From positions 1 to 64,000 of the forward strand of contig JAURVB010004958.1 in assembly GCA_033002965.1 (NCBI GenBank): a stretch of DNA of 64,000 nucleotides, in the 5' to 3' direction. Numbering within the stretch: the stretch's first letter is position 1; every line of letters starts with the position of its first letter. The notes beneath the pieces are model-generated. The model saw only the letters and a program-made list of their open reading frames with translations. It ran no database searches and had not been told where the DNA came from. Origin of the DNA: Piper betle (lineage: Eukaryota; Streptophyta; Magnoliopsida; Piperales; Piperaceae). Position numbers and translations under genes: made by a program. Positions 1-13,021 of the stretch are shown one piece after another.

Positions 1-119
1 ACTCACGGCTGGTCTCGACTTAGTACGCGGTTCATGAAACTGACTCGACTCTGAACCAACAGTCGAACCGACTGAGCTTCGGTAACGGTAAAACCCTGAC
101 TCGAGTCACGGGTTTTACA
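1..119 (-). mobile_element. 5' terminal part of a Ty3/gypsy-type LTR, cut by the window edge
   Basis: Read on the minus strand, the segment starts at 119 with TGTAAAACCCGTGAC and runs off the left edge. The same stretch recurs, diverged, at about 55370-55480, where it forms the corresponding end of another LTR of this family. Together with the LTR edge at 489 and the primer-binding site beside it, this reads as the downstream LTR of a minus-strand element whose internal region is only about 370 bp. The missing remainder of the LTR lies outside the window, so the assignment rests on similarity within the window. Confidence 0.5.
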
Positions 120-488
120 CACTATGTCCCAAGAGAAGGACTGATGTAGTGACATATAAAACATGGACAAGCGCTACAATGGGGTCACCAAAGTTCTAGG
201 TACTCCTGGTCACCATCCAACTCAATCTCAGCTAATTGAACATGTGGATACTTTAAGTCGTCCAAATCTCTAGCATCTACTAAAATCATGATCCCATATC
301 CATCTTATAATTTTTCTAATCGTTAACACTAAAACATACATTGCTCAAATTGAACACATAATCTGAAATCCTAAGAAAAAAAAACGAAGGAAATACATAT
401 AGGCTTGGCTAAGGAAAGTTCCACACACTTGGCTCAAAACAAAAGTCTTCCATCTCAACCGACCAAGACATGGCTTTGATACCAAAAC
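120..488 (-). mobile_element. Residual internal region of a deleted gypsy element, with tRNA-Met-type primer-binding site
   Basis: At 472-484 the minus strand reads TGGTATCAAAGCC, the typical plant Ty3/gypsy primer-binding site complementary to the 3' end of initiator tRNA-Met. It lies 4 bases inside the LTR edge at 489. Between this site and the next LTR edge at 119 there are only about 370 bp and no gag or pol reading frame, so the element has lost its coding region. No convincing polypurine tract is visible next to position 119. Confidence 0.55.
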
Positions 489-1149
489 TGTGACACCCCG
501 ATTTCAGTTTACCTAAAAACTGAATCAGAAATGTTACAATCGAGTCGAGTTATGTCTAAAGCACCTAGTGTATAAGACTTGATCGATAATATAAATTGAA
601 ATAACTCATTTGGCGTCAAGAGAATGGAAGACGTTGCTAATATGCATGAAAACTCATCAAATCAAATATAAACAAAAGCACGAAAGAAAGTAATTGCACT
701 GAGCTCGAGTATGTATAGCGTATATCTGTCATCCACCAAAGCCGATTCAGGATCACAAATCCTACATATATAATAGAAAAAATATGAATAACGAGTATTA
801 CTAGTCCAGAAATAACTAATTGTTAAATTGGCATAGAAGAGCTAACTTTCCTATTAAATAAAATCATTTATATACTTCTTTACAGAATCTCTCATAAGGG
901 TGTTAATTAGAAGTCGTCGGCAGCGGCTCGACTCATGTCATTCTTACTCATTTCATGCCTTGGCAAACTGTAAAATTATCACTTGCGTTGGAAAATTAAT
1001 TTCTTTTCTTGGTTCCTTTAGCCCTTTACATCCTCATGTATCACTCCTAGCCCTAAGTCCAAAAGTCAAATACTCTTAGGCATGCGCCTTAAGTACCTTT
1101 TGAAACCACAAGTCTAAACATGTGTTACATTGCCGTACCCATAATCTTC
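489..1149 (-). mobile_element. Partial gypsy LTR (3' part), first of two tandem copies
   Basis: The plus strand starts TGTGACACCCC at 489, the inverted end typical of this LTR class. The first 600 bp are repeated, diverged, from 1150 onward: the same order of an ACCGAATCAGAAATGTTA-like block, a GATCGAGTCGAGT block, a GAGAATGGAAGAC block and a TAACGA-TTACT-GGTCC block. This indicates two LTR copies in direct tandem, the first one truncated. A third and fourth copy of the family lie at 53-57.7 kb. Confidence 0.5.
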
Positions 1150-3620
1150 CGGTAACACCCCAATTTCAGTTCACTTAAGAACCGAATCAGAAATGTTATG
1201 ATCGAGTCGAGTCATGTTTAAAGTTGTTGGTCAGTACGACTCGATCGATAAAATAGATCGAAACAACCTTCTTGGTGTCATGAGAATGGAAGACATTGTT
1301 AAATACACATCAAAACACATCAAACATAAATAAAAGTAAGAAAGTAAATAATTGCGCTGAGCTCAAGTGTGTGTAGCATTTATCTATCCTCCCACCAAAG
1401 TCGACTCAGGATTTGCAAGACCTACATATATTATATGAAAAATGTCAGTAACGAATGTTACTGGTCCGAAAAATAACTAATACAATCTGGCAAATGGGTA
1501 TTCCATTACCCACGAAAACTTATGAAACTTCAAGATTGCCTCACACTGGGCAGTAAGCAAACATACTTAAGCAATTGTCAGCTCGCATGCACGGCTCATA
1601 ATCATATTCATACATACATACAGCACTTACGCCCTCACACCTTCCATATCACCCACCACGGTACTCGAGTGGCAAAAGGAACAGTTAAGTTAGTGCCACA
1701 TATTCCAGAAATGCGCTGCATTACGCAGTACCATCATACACTGCACTACCTCATGGTTTGAAGGAGTACTAGTGCGATTCATACATATCTCCATACCGCT
1801 CACTCTCTTATTCGTGAAATCCATAAAAATGCGCGTACTTATATAATAGGCTTAGGAAAGAGGCTTGTATCATATATTTCTGGAGCTTAAGTTCGAAAAC
1901 CAACAAGGGATCTCATCCTTGTAGTTTTATTAAACATGCGTAGAAAATACAGCTAAATGACCCGACATCGGAGGGATGCAATAAAACACCGCCGATGTCG
2001 TCCTACGTATAAAACACGATTAAACTCGACACGCAAGGAGTCAAGTAGAGAGGGAGAGTCCTACGGACCTGTGGTCCAAGCTCCAAGCATATCTGCACAT
2101 CTACGGCGAGCTCAGACTCCGAAACCTACATCGGAACCCACTACTAAGTAAAATACTAACATCTCTATATGATGCATGCTCGTGGTGTGTGCTCATATCA
2201 TCAATACATCCTAATAAAAAGACTATACTAAATAAACATACCGCTAAACACACAACATGTAAATCGAGACATAATAAAGAAAATAACTAATAACAAATAA
2301 TAAATAAATAAATACATACAATCATGAATAAATAGATAGATAATAAATACATAAAAACAATCAATACTCTAATCATAAAATAATAATATCATATACTATA
2401 TACGTAAATGGCTAAACACGAGTAAATATTATATATACTCGTGTTAGTAATCATATAAACAATTAAATAAATAAATACATAATCATTCTATAAATAAATA
2501 AATAAATAAATTATTTAATTTTAATTAATCATGAATAATAATAATATCATAGTCATCATTACAGAATACGTAATTAAATACAATTAAATAATAACATACA
2601 CGTAACGAACAAGTAAATAAATAAATAAATAAATACATACCAATTTAGTAAACATAAAAAGACTAACATTAATAAGTAAATATAATATTAATAATAACAA
2701 ATAATCATGTAAACATACATCATATACGATAAACATATAAATAAAAGTAAACAATTAATAATAAATAAATAATAGATAAATAAATAAATATACTATTTAA
2801 TAAACATAATAAGCTACTATTAATAAGTAAATATAATATTGATAATAACAAATAATCATGTAAACATTCATCATACATGATACACATATAAATAAAAATA
2901 AATAAATAATAATGAATTAATGAATAAATAAATAAATAATAAATAAATAAATAAATAATAGATAAATAAATAAATAAATAAAAATACATATAACATTAAA
3001 TTATGCTAAATAATGTGAATATGCATATAAACTAATGTAAGGGTTTCTGAATTACCGGAAGCAGTCGAAAAACAGCCGAAAACAAGCTGAACCGAGACTG
3101 AACCAAGCTAGAACTAGACTTGGATTGGGCATGAGTCCACATGGTCTGGGTTAAATAAACTGTTGGGCTGGGTCGGCTGGGCTGATGGACAGGAACATGG
3201 ACATGGACTGGCGGACTCGGGCAAGACCTAGCCGACTCGGGCAAGACCATGCGGATGTGAATACAGGCTGTGGACGCGAATGCGGGCGGCAGACTGCGAA
3301 CATGGGAGGCATGGTAAACGGGCCGGACCAGGGGGCGGCGCGCGCCCGTCGCCGGAATACGGCCGCGGACGGCGCGACAGAGGCTGCTATCGATCGTGAT
3401 CAAAAGAGGGGAGGACGGGGATCACGATGGTGGTGGCGGCGGTTGGTAGGAGTTTGGCCTTCGGCTGGCAGGAAAATGGCAGAGGGAAAGGGGCTCCGAT
3501 GGCTATGGTGGGTACAGAGTAGTAGCTAGCCACAAGATAGTCAAGGCCATATCGATGATGTGGCCGGAGGTGAGGCAGAGAGTCGTGAGCGGCGAGCCGA
3601 AGTGGCAATAACACTAGGAG
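1150..3620 (-). mobile_element. Second gypsy LTR copy with a long AT-rich interior, distal boundary unclear
   Basis: The segment begins with the terminal GGTAACACCCC motif at 1150. The block at about 1900-2130 (GGGATCTCATCCTTG, then the ordered motifs up to GGCGAGCTC) also occurs at about 54290-54500 and, inverted, at about 56270-56480, tying it to the same LTR family. From about 2280 to 3010 the sequence is almost pure A+T built from degenerate AATA/TAAA units. From about 3030 it becomes GC-richer, without a recognisable gene. The distal LTR end was not found, so the right boundary is approximate. Confidence 0.4.
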
Positions 3621-5287
3621 TGAATAGCTCCAAAAATGGGAGTAGAAATTAATTATATTATGACATAAACACTATCTTTAAAAAAAACATATAGGGATCC
3701 ACAAATATCATTATAATTGAGTCAACGATTTATAAGGAGTTTTGTAGCTAACTTACGATGTAAAGTTTATATTATACACCCAAGCTTGATGCATCCACTA
3801 ATATTACATTACATAATTTTGACATCCACAATATTAATATAATATATACACAACACGTATATATATTTTGTTAAAAAACCAATTTTTATAAATACAAATT
3901 AAATTTTACAAATATCTAGCAAGATAATGAACAAAATCGCTTTGTTCACAACATTCAAAAAAACATCAAATTTTGATCCAAACCAGTTTTTTTTTAAATA
4001 TATATATACAATGATTTTAACAAAAAATTAGAGGTTTATTTATTTATTGGTCGGAAAACTTACTGTATGCCCAAATCAAGAACCTTAATACGATAAATTA
4101 TATTATATTATATTTAAAATATTAAAATTTTACTCAAATAAAAAATCTTTTTGCTTATTAATAACTATGTAGGCAAGATGTTTAATTATTTTAGCAAAAA
4201 TTAAAATTATTTTAACGTTTTTATATAATTGATGTATCTTAAAAAAAATATATTATCAATGCTAAACAGATAGTCCACTAATTTTATATAAAAATAGCAC
4301 TTAGTAATATTTCTTAGAATTTGATTATATATATTATTAATTATTAATACATAGTTAACAAATATGAAATGAACCCCTTCCACCCTGTCAAGCTTATCGC
4401 ATTTAACAAGTATAAATTGGACATTAATAGCAAGGAAGTAAAAAAATAGATTCCTGATTAATGAAAAGACATTCAACAATCAAAATACAATAGAAGAAAA
4501 AATCAACAAAATTATAATAAAATATTATCAGTTAATAAAATTTTATTTTTTCAAATCATAATTCATTATCTAACATAGGCTATGCCTTTCTTAATATTAA
4601 TATTATATCCGATTAAACATGATCACAGATGCTTTGAAATACAATTAACATTTGATTATAATTCTAAAAATTAGAATTATAATTAGAAATAAGACCCACC
4701 AAAATACAGTAGAAGATTAAAAAATAATAGAATTAATAATTTATTTTCTTATTTAACAAAAACTATTTTTAAAACCGTAAGCCTATATTTAATATAAACT
4801 TTATTTTACATAATTTTAATAGTATACTATCTATAGACTCACGCGATGTGTGTTATATAAAAAATATTAAAACATTAATTTCAAAAAATATTGTTGTATT
4901 ATTTTCAAATAAAATAATGCATATTTGTTTAATTTTGCAAAAAAATAATTGCGTATAAATATTAAAATAATTTGAATTCTAATAAGTAAAAATTATGCTC
5001 CAACGTTTTTAATAATAAATAATAAATAAAATTATTTTAAATAGTATGATTATAAATACATGAAATTTTATCAATATTTTTAAAATTTTTAATTTTGTTC
5101 GAATTAAATGTTAATATTTTTATAATAATAATAAATAAAAAAATAAATAAGCCTATATAATTATTATGGGCCGAAATTAAATAAAATTTAACGTATAAAT
5201 AATTATGATGATTAACCAAAGCAGAGAGACAAAAGGGTGGGACTTAGGTCGTTCGGTGGCCTTCGTCTTCCCCCCACAAGCTCCGCC
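3621..5287. other. AT-rich intergenic DNA leading into the PEX5 promoter
   Basis: About 1.6 kb of strongly AT-rich sequence. The open frames in it are low-complexity (Ile/Asn/Phe/Tyr-rich) and do not look coding. The composition changes sharply at about 5220, just before the PEX5 start codon, so the promoter and 5' UTR of PEX5 should lie in the last few hundred bases. No TATA box or other element could be assigned with confidence. Confidence 0.5.
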
Positions 5288-8200
5288 ATGGCTATGAGGG
5301 ACCTCGTCACCGGCGCCGCCGGCTGCTCCGTCCCCGACGGCGGCGCCTCCTCTTCCAACCCCGTGGGCGCCTTCGCCAACACCCTCCTCGGCTTTGCCCA
5401 GAAGAAGCAGGTGGAATTTTTATTCCCCCCCTTTTTTTGTTTTTTTGTTGCCGATCTCATGGTGTGTCTTTCTTGAGGCTGGGTGTGGAACGCGGGTTAT
5501 AAACATGGCTAGTTTTTGGTTTAATTAACATAAATTGTTTTATCGAATATTGTATAGGGTGCTGAATTGTGTGTGTTCTGATTGGACTTTGCTCTTTTCT
5601 TTTTTCTTTTTTTCTTTTTTTGTTGAATATAGCTTGAGTCTTAGGGTGTTTGAATTGTGGTGGTCGGACTGATTAGGCGGCACTCAAAATTTTATTTTAT
5701 TTTGGTTGCGTTCAGGTTATTAGTTTAGAAATTTTACTATATGATTGTGGTGTTGCGCATGGAATACGCGTGAGTTCAGATTGTCTTTGGTTTAATGAAC
5801 ACATATTGTTTAATCTGTGTTGTTGGCAGCCAAACCGTGAGTGTTTGGGTTGGAATTTGTGCTTTTTGAGGCAAAAATTGATGACGTTGGTCCGACTAAT
5901 TTGGCGGTTGATTGGATAGTGGTTATTAATAGAAATGTCAGTTTATGTTTGTGGTGTTTGCTCAGAAGTTCTGAAGCAGGTGAATAATCAACTCATGTTG
6001 GTTAGTGACTTTTCCTGCGGCTTATGCATTGTTTTGAGAGGTGAATTGTGTGTATTCGGCATGAAATTTTCATATCTTGAGTTAAAATTTGGGTCTTTGG
6101 GAGTTTGGATTGTGGTCGTCTTGACTGATCAGGCGGCATTTGATTTGTGATTTGAGCATGATTTTGTCGTTAGATTTTTGTTGGCTGTGGCTATACTTAG
6201 AAATGTTAATCTATATTGTGATACAGATTTTTGCTACTTGTAGTGTTTATGGAATAATTCAAGGTGCTATGTAGCTGTAGATTATTTTTTTGTTTGTGTT
6301 CATGGCTTGGAATAATTTCCAGGTGATATTTATTGCAATTGAATTTCTTGGCTTGGAATCTGCGTTTGTTTTTGGTGAAAGTTTTAGTCCGTGGGAATTG
6401 GGAGTCTTTATAGAGATGACTGGTCCTCATGTATATGAAAAGTTGGTCTATATTGTGTATGGCTATAGATAGAGTAGACTGAAGGACTTGAGCTTTCTTT
6501 GTCCAGGAAAAGTCGGCATCCTTTTGCCTAAGCACGTTTACAGCATGTGTGAACTCATGGTTATTCATGTTTATGCCTAAGCTGATTATGAATCTATTAC
6601 TGGTATCAGGAAGGATTGCGAGAGCTTCCTGTTGCAAGGCCTTCATTTCCCGATTCTTCTGTGGACCTAAAGCCTGCTGATCCATTGGCCGAACTGCTAG
6701 GACCACAGCAACATCACCAACTACCAGATGCTCGTAGCTCAGAATTTTTCAAAGCTTCCACTCTGCTGAACATGGAATGTTTACTGATGCATGGGAGGAG
6801 GCCAATCAACCTGTGTTTCGTCCTCCTCCTCCTCCTAATCTGCTGGGAATACAAAATCAACCATCTTTTGCTGAAATGGATCAGATTTTCAATGACAACA
6901 TTCAGCGCCAACCATCATTGGATGGTAATGTTGTTTTAGCACTCTTCTACCGTTTGAAATCTTTGCTACTTGTTTAATTACCATTTTTTTTCAATTGCAA
7001 ATAATCAAAAATTTGTCAGAATAATGTACTATTAGTTAATTAGTGCAACTTAGTTGACTAACACTGGGGAACAGCAGTATGAAATCATCATAATTTAATA
7101 GATTATTCTTTTTTAGCACAAATGAATTTTTAGATGCTTAGGGTTAGTGGCTATGGAATAATGTTGTTCACGATTATTGTAGAAATCTTTTACTTACTTA
7201 TCTTGTAATTTTTCAGGGCCACCTCAGAGGATTATGTCAAATTTCTTGAGGTCATTTGTGAATAGCAGTCGATCCGGTCTTCCATTCCAGCCAGTTGCTC
7301 TTCCAAATTTAATGTTATCGCCTAGAAGACAAACTGCGAATACGTAATCGAAGCTGTGTTATGGCCAGGCATATTTTTGCAGACAAAACTGAAGATTATA
7401 TAAATTCACAGGTATGGCATTTGTTGCATGTGAATCACATTAGCAGGCCAGTTTGTTGAGTTGATATTATTGTTATGAACTAATATGCTTTGGGTATATA
7501 TTTCTGATTTTGGATTAGTCGTTGCTAATTGTTCTTACTATTTTTCTTGTTGCTGCCAATTTCAGGTTAATGCTCTTCTGCATTCTTTAGATATCGACAG
7601 TGATATTCAGTTGAATGGCTTACATCCCAGATATCCAGAATTAGAAAATCTCTGGAATGAATCTCAAGGTGTGCCATATCATCAAGCGCCTCATTCTGCA
7701 GATAAGTGGGTTACAGAATACAACCGTTTTGTTCCACATGGAAACTCAGAATCTTGGGCAGATTCATTTCAGCAACAGCATGGTGCTCATAACTGGGCAT
7801 CAGAGTTTGAGCGGGTTAGTGTTCTCTGAAAATGGTAACTTTTGTGATCCTATGATAAATGCTCTTGCTCATGCAAAGATATATTTTGTATTTGTAGGAA
7901 CAAAAGCAAGTCACTTCTGCTGGTCTGGTGGGTGCTGCAAATGGTTCAAGTATTGCGGCAATGGAGCATAGCCGTATGCTTGCACACACATTATCACAAA
8001 GTAGTGATCCAAAATTCCAGGTTTGTGTTGACTTTTTTTAGTTAATCGATAGTAGATGCACAATTTAAACTAAATTTGCTAGTAAGAGCGTTCATTGTGC
8101 TCCTCAAGAAACATGACATGTCATTTGATTTCCTTCTTTATTACCAGGACATCTAACATAATGTCTCTGAACAAAATAATTCAATGCTCTTCTTTCCTCT

Positions 8201-11200
8201 CATTTCTCAGAACACGTACGCGTGATCTTTACTAGGCTGTTTTGGTGATGTAGATCTTTATATCTCCAATTGAAAAAAGTCACCAACGCAGGATGATGTT
8301 AAACAATTGCAATGATTTTTGGAGTGTAGTTTCAGTATGTGTAAAAGTAGTTGTACTGCCACAACTGACACAAGTATCCTACTGATGGAAATTATCATCC
8401 TTCACAGTGAGTTTTGGTTTGAAAAATGTCCCTTAACGCATATAAGTAGTATTTTAGGACTCCAGATACATTTCTGGTCTTATCCATATTCAGGAAAGTA
8501 CATTTAATTTATGCCAAATGCTAGATTTCTAGTCTAATTGTGAGGGCAGTGTTGGATGTGTGAGTTGTTCTTTTTTTCTAAAATGTAAGTCAGGTTCTGG
8601 TTTATAATTTTTTCTTAATAGTTATGCGTAAATATAGGCTGCAACTTGCCAAAGGAAATATGTGCTTTTACATTTTTTGCTCAGATAATTAAATTATACT
8701 TAACCTCATCTTATTGCATGCTTTCTTAGTAATGAGACCTGCATTTGACAGTGTGTCCTTGTCATTTGAGTATTATTTTTCATACAATAGGCGAATGCAA
8801 GTTTATTAAGGCTCCTATTCTTTGTTAGTTTTTAGATTGTTCGTGATTTTATTAGTGAGAGTCATGCTCTTCGTTCTGATTTTCTTATTCCTCTGCGGCT
8901 CCAGAACTCAAAATTTCTTCAATTTGTATCAAAGATGAGTCGAGGAGAGCTTATTGTTGATGATAACCAAATCAAGCAAGCAGGACCGGCTGGAGAATGG
9001 GCTGACGAGTATCATCAGCAACTGGATGGTGATTCTAGTTCTTGGGCACATCAGTTTTCAACTCAACATGTATGGTATAAATTATTCATGCTTTGACTTG
9101 TGTGCATATCCTTTGCTCCTGTTGAATGATGCAATTGCTTAAATAACATGTCGAAATTGCTTTCTTATAATTTGCTATAAACCTCCTAGTTTCTCTCTTA
9201 ATGCAGGATAAGTTAGTCCAAAGACTCAATTGTCGCTTTCCTTTCTTTTTATCACCTTTTGAAAAGTGAACTTATGTTGTACTTGTATACTTGTGTGTGA
9301 GCTTAGCATCATGGTTGTTATCCCGTATCAACTTTTGGTGTGCATGTGCTGGGTTCTTGAACAATTCTAGCATTTTGATTTTGATACCATTATTATTTTT
9401 TATGACTAGATCTTAAGATATGATTTATATGCACAACTTTCTGGTATATGAAAGGATAAAAGTACACAAAAATGTCAATCAACATTTTTGAAAATGACCC
9501 TAGCATTTTATATGGATAGCATGGCTTCTTTTTCCATGTTCTTGCATTTGTTATTCTTGTTCAATTTTTTCTTTTGTCAGTTTATTAAATATGGTCTCTT
9601 AAGCACTAACCTTTTGGTTTTTGGTTGATTTGCTGTTGCCTGTTTTTAGCATTCTGGTGGAGATACATGGGCCAAAGAATTTGCCAGTGAACAACTTCAC
9701 AAAGGTCCTGCTGAAGAGCAGTGGGTGAATGAGTTCTCTAAACTGCATCTTCAGGATTGGGGAGAAGAATTCAGTGATCAAATAAAGGAAGGAATTTTAG
9801 GTGATGATACTGTTGATGCATGGGCAAATGAGTAAGTTACAGAATCTTAATCATGATGTTGCTGACAGATTAGCTTTTTTCTTCTAAAATATCGTGTTGA
9901 TATTTTGTGGTGTTTGTCAGCTTCATCAATGAAAAGCAGCAAAATTTTGCCCAGGGATCAGATAGGGCAAGATCAGTGTATGTATTCTCGGATATGAATC
10001 CATATGTTGGCCATCCAGACCCTCTTAAAGAAGGGCAGGAGCTCTTCCGTAAAGGCCTTTTAAGTGAAGCTGTGCTCGCTTTAGAAGCGGAAGTCTTGAA
10101 AAATCCGGACAATGCTGAAGGTTGGAGGTTACTTGGAGTTACTCATGCTGAAAATGATGATGATCAACAGGTAAAAAGTTGGCAAGAAAATTTTTGCATT
10201 TCATAATCTGTTGACTGTTGGTGAAATATTTGGCCCATGCTTTGTAAAAATATTTAGCTGAGGTGTTGGTGTGTAATGTTTGCATCTTGACATCATGTAG
10301 AGGTACTTGCATTTACTTTAATATTTCTAATATTGAAAGTTAAATGCTAAAAAGCCTTCTGCACTTGATGTAGTGAGAACAATCATTCAGTTTTTCTTTA
10401 TAAACTGTTTTCAGAAGTTAAATGAATATATAATGCAAAATGCCTTCCACACCTCGAAATGACAATTAAAGTTTTTGGTAAATTTTAGAAGTAGCATCCA
10501 AAGTGTGAACGGCATCTGACATTTGTCAGCTCATTGAAGGGCTAAATATTTTTTCTACTCTTTTTAAACGTGTTATGACATCAACTTATTAAGATGGATT
10601 CACTGAAACCTACAGCGATGTGGAAGTATACAAGATATATCAATATGATTTGTCATTTAAAGAATGAACAATTAGGTTCCATCTTCACAAATCATTTGGG
10701 GCTTGGTGATAATTATGTAGATATCACTATATGTAGCATCCCACATTCTCAAAATAAGTTGTTATTGCAGGCCATTGCAGCTATGTTGCGCTCACATGAA
10801 GCAGATCCAAGGAATCTCGAGGTGCTTCTCGCTCTTGGTGTCAGTCATACAAATGGTGAGCAAAATATTGGTTCTTGAACCCCTCCCATATTTGTCCATT
10901 GGTACACTTTGTGCTTGTTTGTTTCTGGTGCTGTCGAGAAACATTTACACTTTACAGGTTTACATGGAGATGAAGATTAAGAAATCATTTTGCATGTTTA
11001 TTTTTTACTTGTTTTGGCAGAGATGGAGAGTAGAGAAGCTTTGAAATATTTATTCCAATGGATCCAATATCATCCTAAGTATGGACAGCTAATCCCTCAA
11101 GAGCAGGCTAATGTCGTTCCTATCCATGCTGATGTAAGGGACTTAGCAAAAGCTTTTTGGTTCCTGCAAATTCTATATTTATTGTGCGTGAACCTCTTAC

Positions 11201-13021
11201 ACTGTTTGGAAACTTACAGAGCAGTGTTTTCTTGTATAAGCATGTGCTAAATTATAATAAAAGCTAAATATTCCTAATCATGTTTGTCCTGCATCTCTGG
11301 CAATTTAATAGGTTTTTTGGCTTTTTGCATGAGTTTTATCACTATATAATTTTCTTGATTGTGTTTTAGGTTACAAGATTGTATTATGAGGCTGCTGAGA
11401 TGTCTCCTGAAGATGTTGATGTCCATGTGGTGCTTGGAGTCTTGTATAATTTATCAAGAGAATTTGACAAAGCTATCCCAGCTTTTGAAACTGCACTAAG
11501 ACTTAAACCTCGTGATTATTCTTTATGGAACAAACTAGGTGCTACGGAGGCAAATAGTGGCCAGAGCGAGGATGCTATCTCCGCATATCAGAAGGTATTC
11601 TGTCCCATTTTCTGCTGATATTTAAGCCTTTGCATGTAACCATGTCAGTTGATGGGCAGAAGTGGCGTGGTTGTTTGGTTGATCACTGCTAATGGCAAAT
11701 CTGTGATTTAGAAGTTCATTTTGGATCTTGGTGTCTTTTTGGAACACAAGTTAATATGTGATCTAGTGTCTTCTTGGTAAGTATCCTGTTAATACTGGCC
11801 AAAGACTAGCACTAAAGCTAAGTATCTTGGGATTTTCCTAGGCTACATGATTTGTGATGGTAATGGAATTTCTTGATTTTCAATCAAATTTTGGCCCATG
11901 ACTGAGTTAAGGTCATTGCCTAAGAATTTATGCTCTCCAAGAGAGAGCAAAATATCTAAAGTCTTTTCGGCAATATACCTCACAATTTTGCTTTAAGTAA
12001 CCTCATTGGTGTGTTGTTCATGTGCTATGTTTGGTGGTATTTTGCAATTGTTGAGTGTTTATATTTAGAAGATGCCAGTCTGAAGTCAGTATTACTCAAA
12101 TGTGTATGCTACAAATTCTTGTATTCTCCAAACCTGCAAATTTTAGATTTTAGGAGTAGCTTTGGCTAAATCTAGATTATACTCATTGCATGTGTAATTT
12201 TCTGTTTGTGAAATCATTTGTCATGTTTCAGTTGTTTATGATTATAACGTTCGCTAATTCTGATTTTTCTATGTTCTCTTTCCTTTCTGATTATTAGGCC
12301 TTAGATTTGAAACCCAACTATGTACGTGCCTGGGCAAATATGGGAATCAGCTTTGCAAATAAGGTATGCACTTGTACATTTGCCCTCAGCTAGTAAAAGT
12401 TAATTGTCTCTCTTGCCTTGTGGCACATGCATGCTAAATACTGGGTTTTGAGGTGGTTTTGGTCTTATCTTTAGCTAAGTTATCATGACCCTTCCAAGTT
12501 CCGTGTCATGACTTGTTTTACTTGTGATAGACGAGTGCACTAGCTAGCACTGGAGGCACTAATTCGTAGCTGTGGTGCAGGGCATGTATGAAGATTCAAT
12601 TCGTTATTATGTAAGAGCGCTTGCAATGAATCCAAAGGCAGATAGTACCTGGAGGTATTTGCATACATCTCTCGGGTACGTACTTCCTCTTGCAAAATTC
12701 CGATCATGTGCGGCTCAATGACTAGGATTTAAAGTGGCATATGGTGTTTTCATTCGAATTGCTGGCTGGAAGTTCTCCAGTGAGCTTATTAACTGTATCT
12801 TTGCAAGAAAAAACTGCGTGCAATAGCACTTTGTGGTTCTGTCGGGCACTTTTCAGTTCTTTGCCAACTTACTATCTTGTTCATTTACGCAAACTCCATG
12901 CTACCATGATGCAATTCACTTCCTTTTTCTCCATTTCTGCAGATTTGCTTCACGGGCTGATATGATTGAAGCTTGTAAATCAAGAAATCTTGATTTGCTC
13001 CAGAAGGAATTCCCGTTATAA
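5288..13021 (+). CDS. PEX5: Peroxisomal targeting signal 1 receptor PEX5, 14 exons
   Basis: PEX5 binds the C-terminal SKL-type signal of peroxisomal matrix proteins in the cytosol and docks at the peroxisomal membrane through PEX13/PEX14. Exons: 5288-5410, 6610-6924, 7217-7411, 7566-7814, 7898-8020, 8905-9069, 9650-9831, 9921-10170, 10771-10855, 11021-11133, 11370-11594, 12298-12363, 12581-12675, 12943-13021, about 754 residues (Arabidopsis 728). The start MAMRDLVTG and end LDLLQKEFPL are typical of plant PEX5. The N-terminal half has nine WxxxF/Y motifs, including WVTEY, WADSF, WASEF, WADEY, WAHQF, WAKEF, WVNEF, WGEEF and WANDF. Exons 8-14 carry the TPR domain (for example NAEGWRLLGVTHAENDDDQQ). 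Two one-base frame breaks are visible: near the T-run at 6745-6749 (one base too few) and at the AAA at 7331-7333 (one too many). Both restore on a one-base change, so sequencing error is likelier than loss of function. Confidence 0.95.

Noticed and set aside
2720..2989. Minus-strand open frame rich in Tyr/Ile/Leu
   Set aside because: It is the translation of AATA-type low-complexity DNA.
3032..3614. Overlapping frames on both strands near 3.0-3.6 kb
   Set aside because: Caused by locally higher GC. No family resemblance and no splice or start context.
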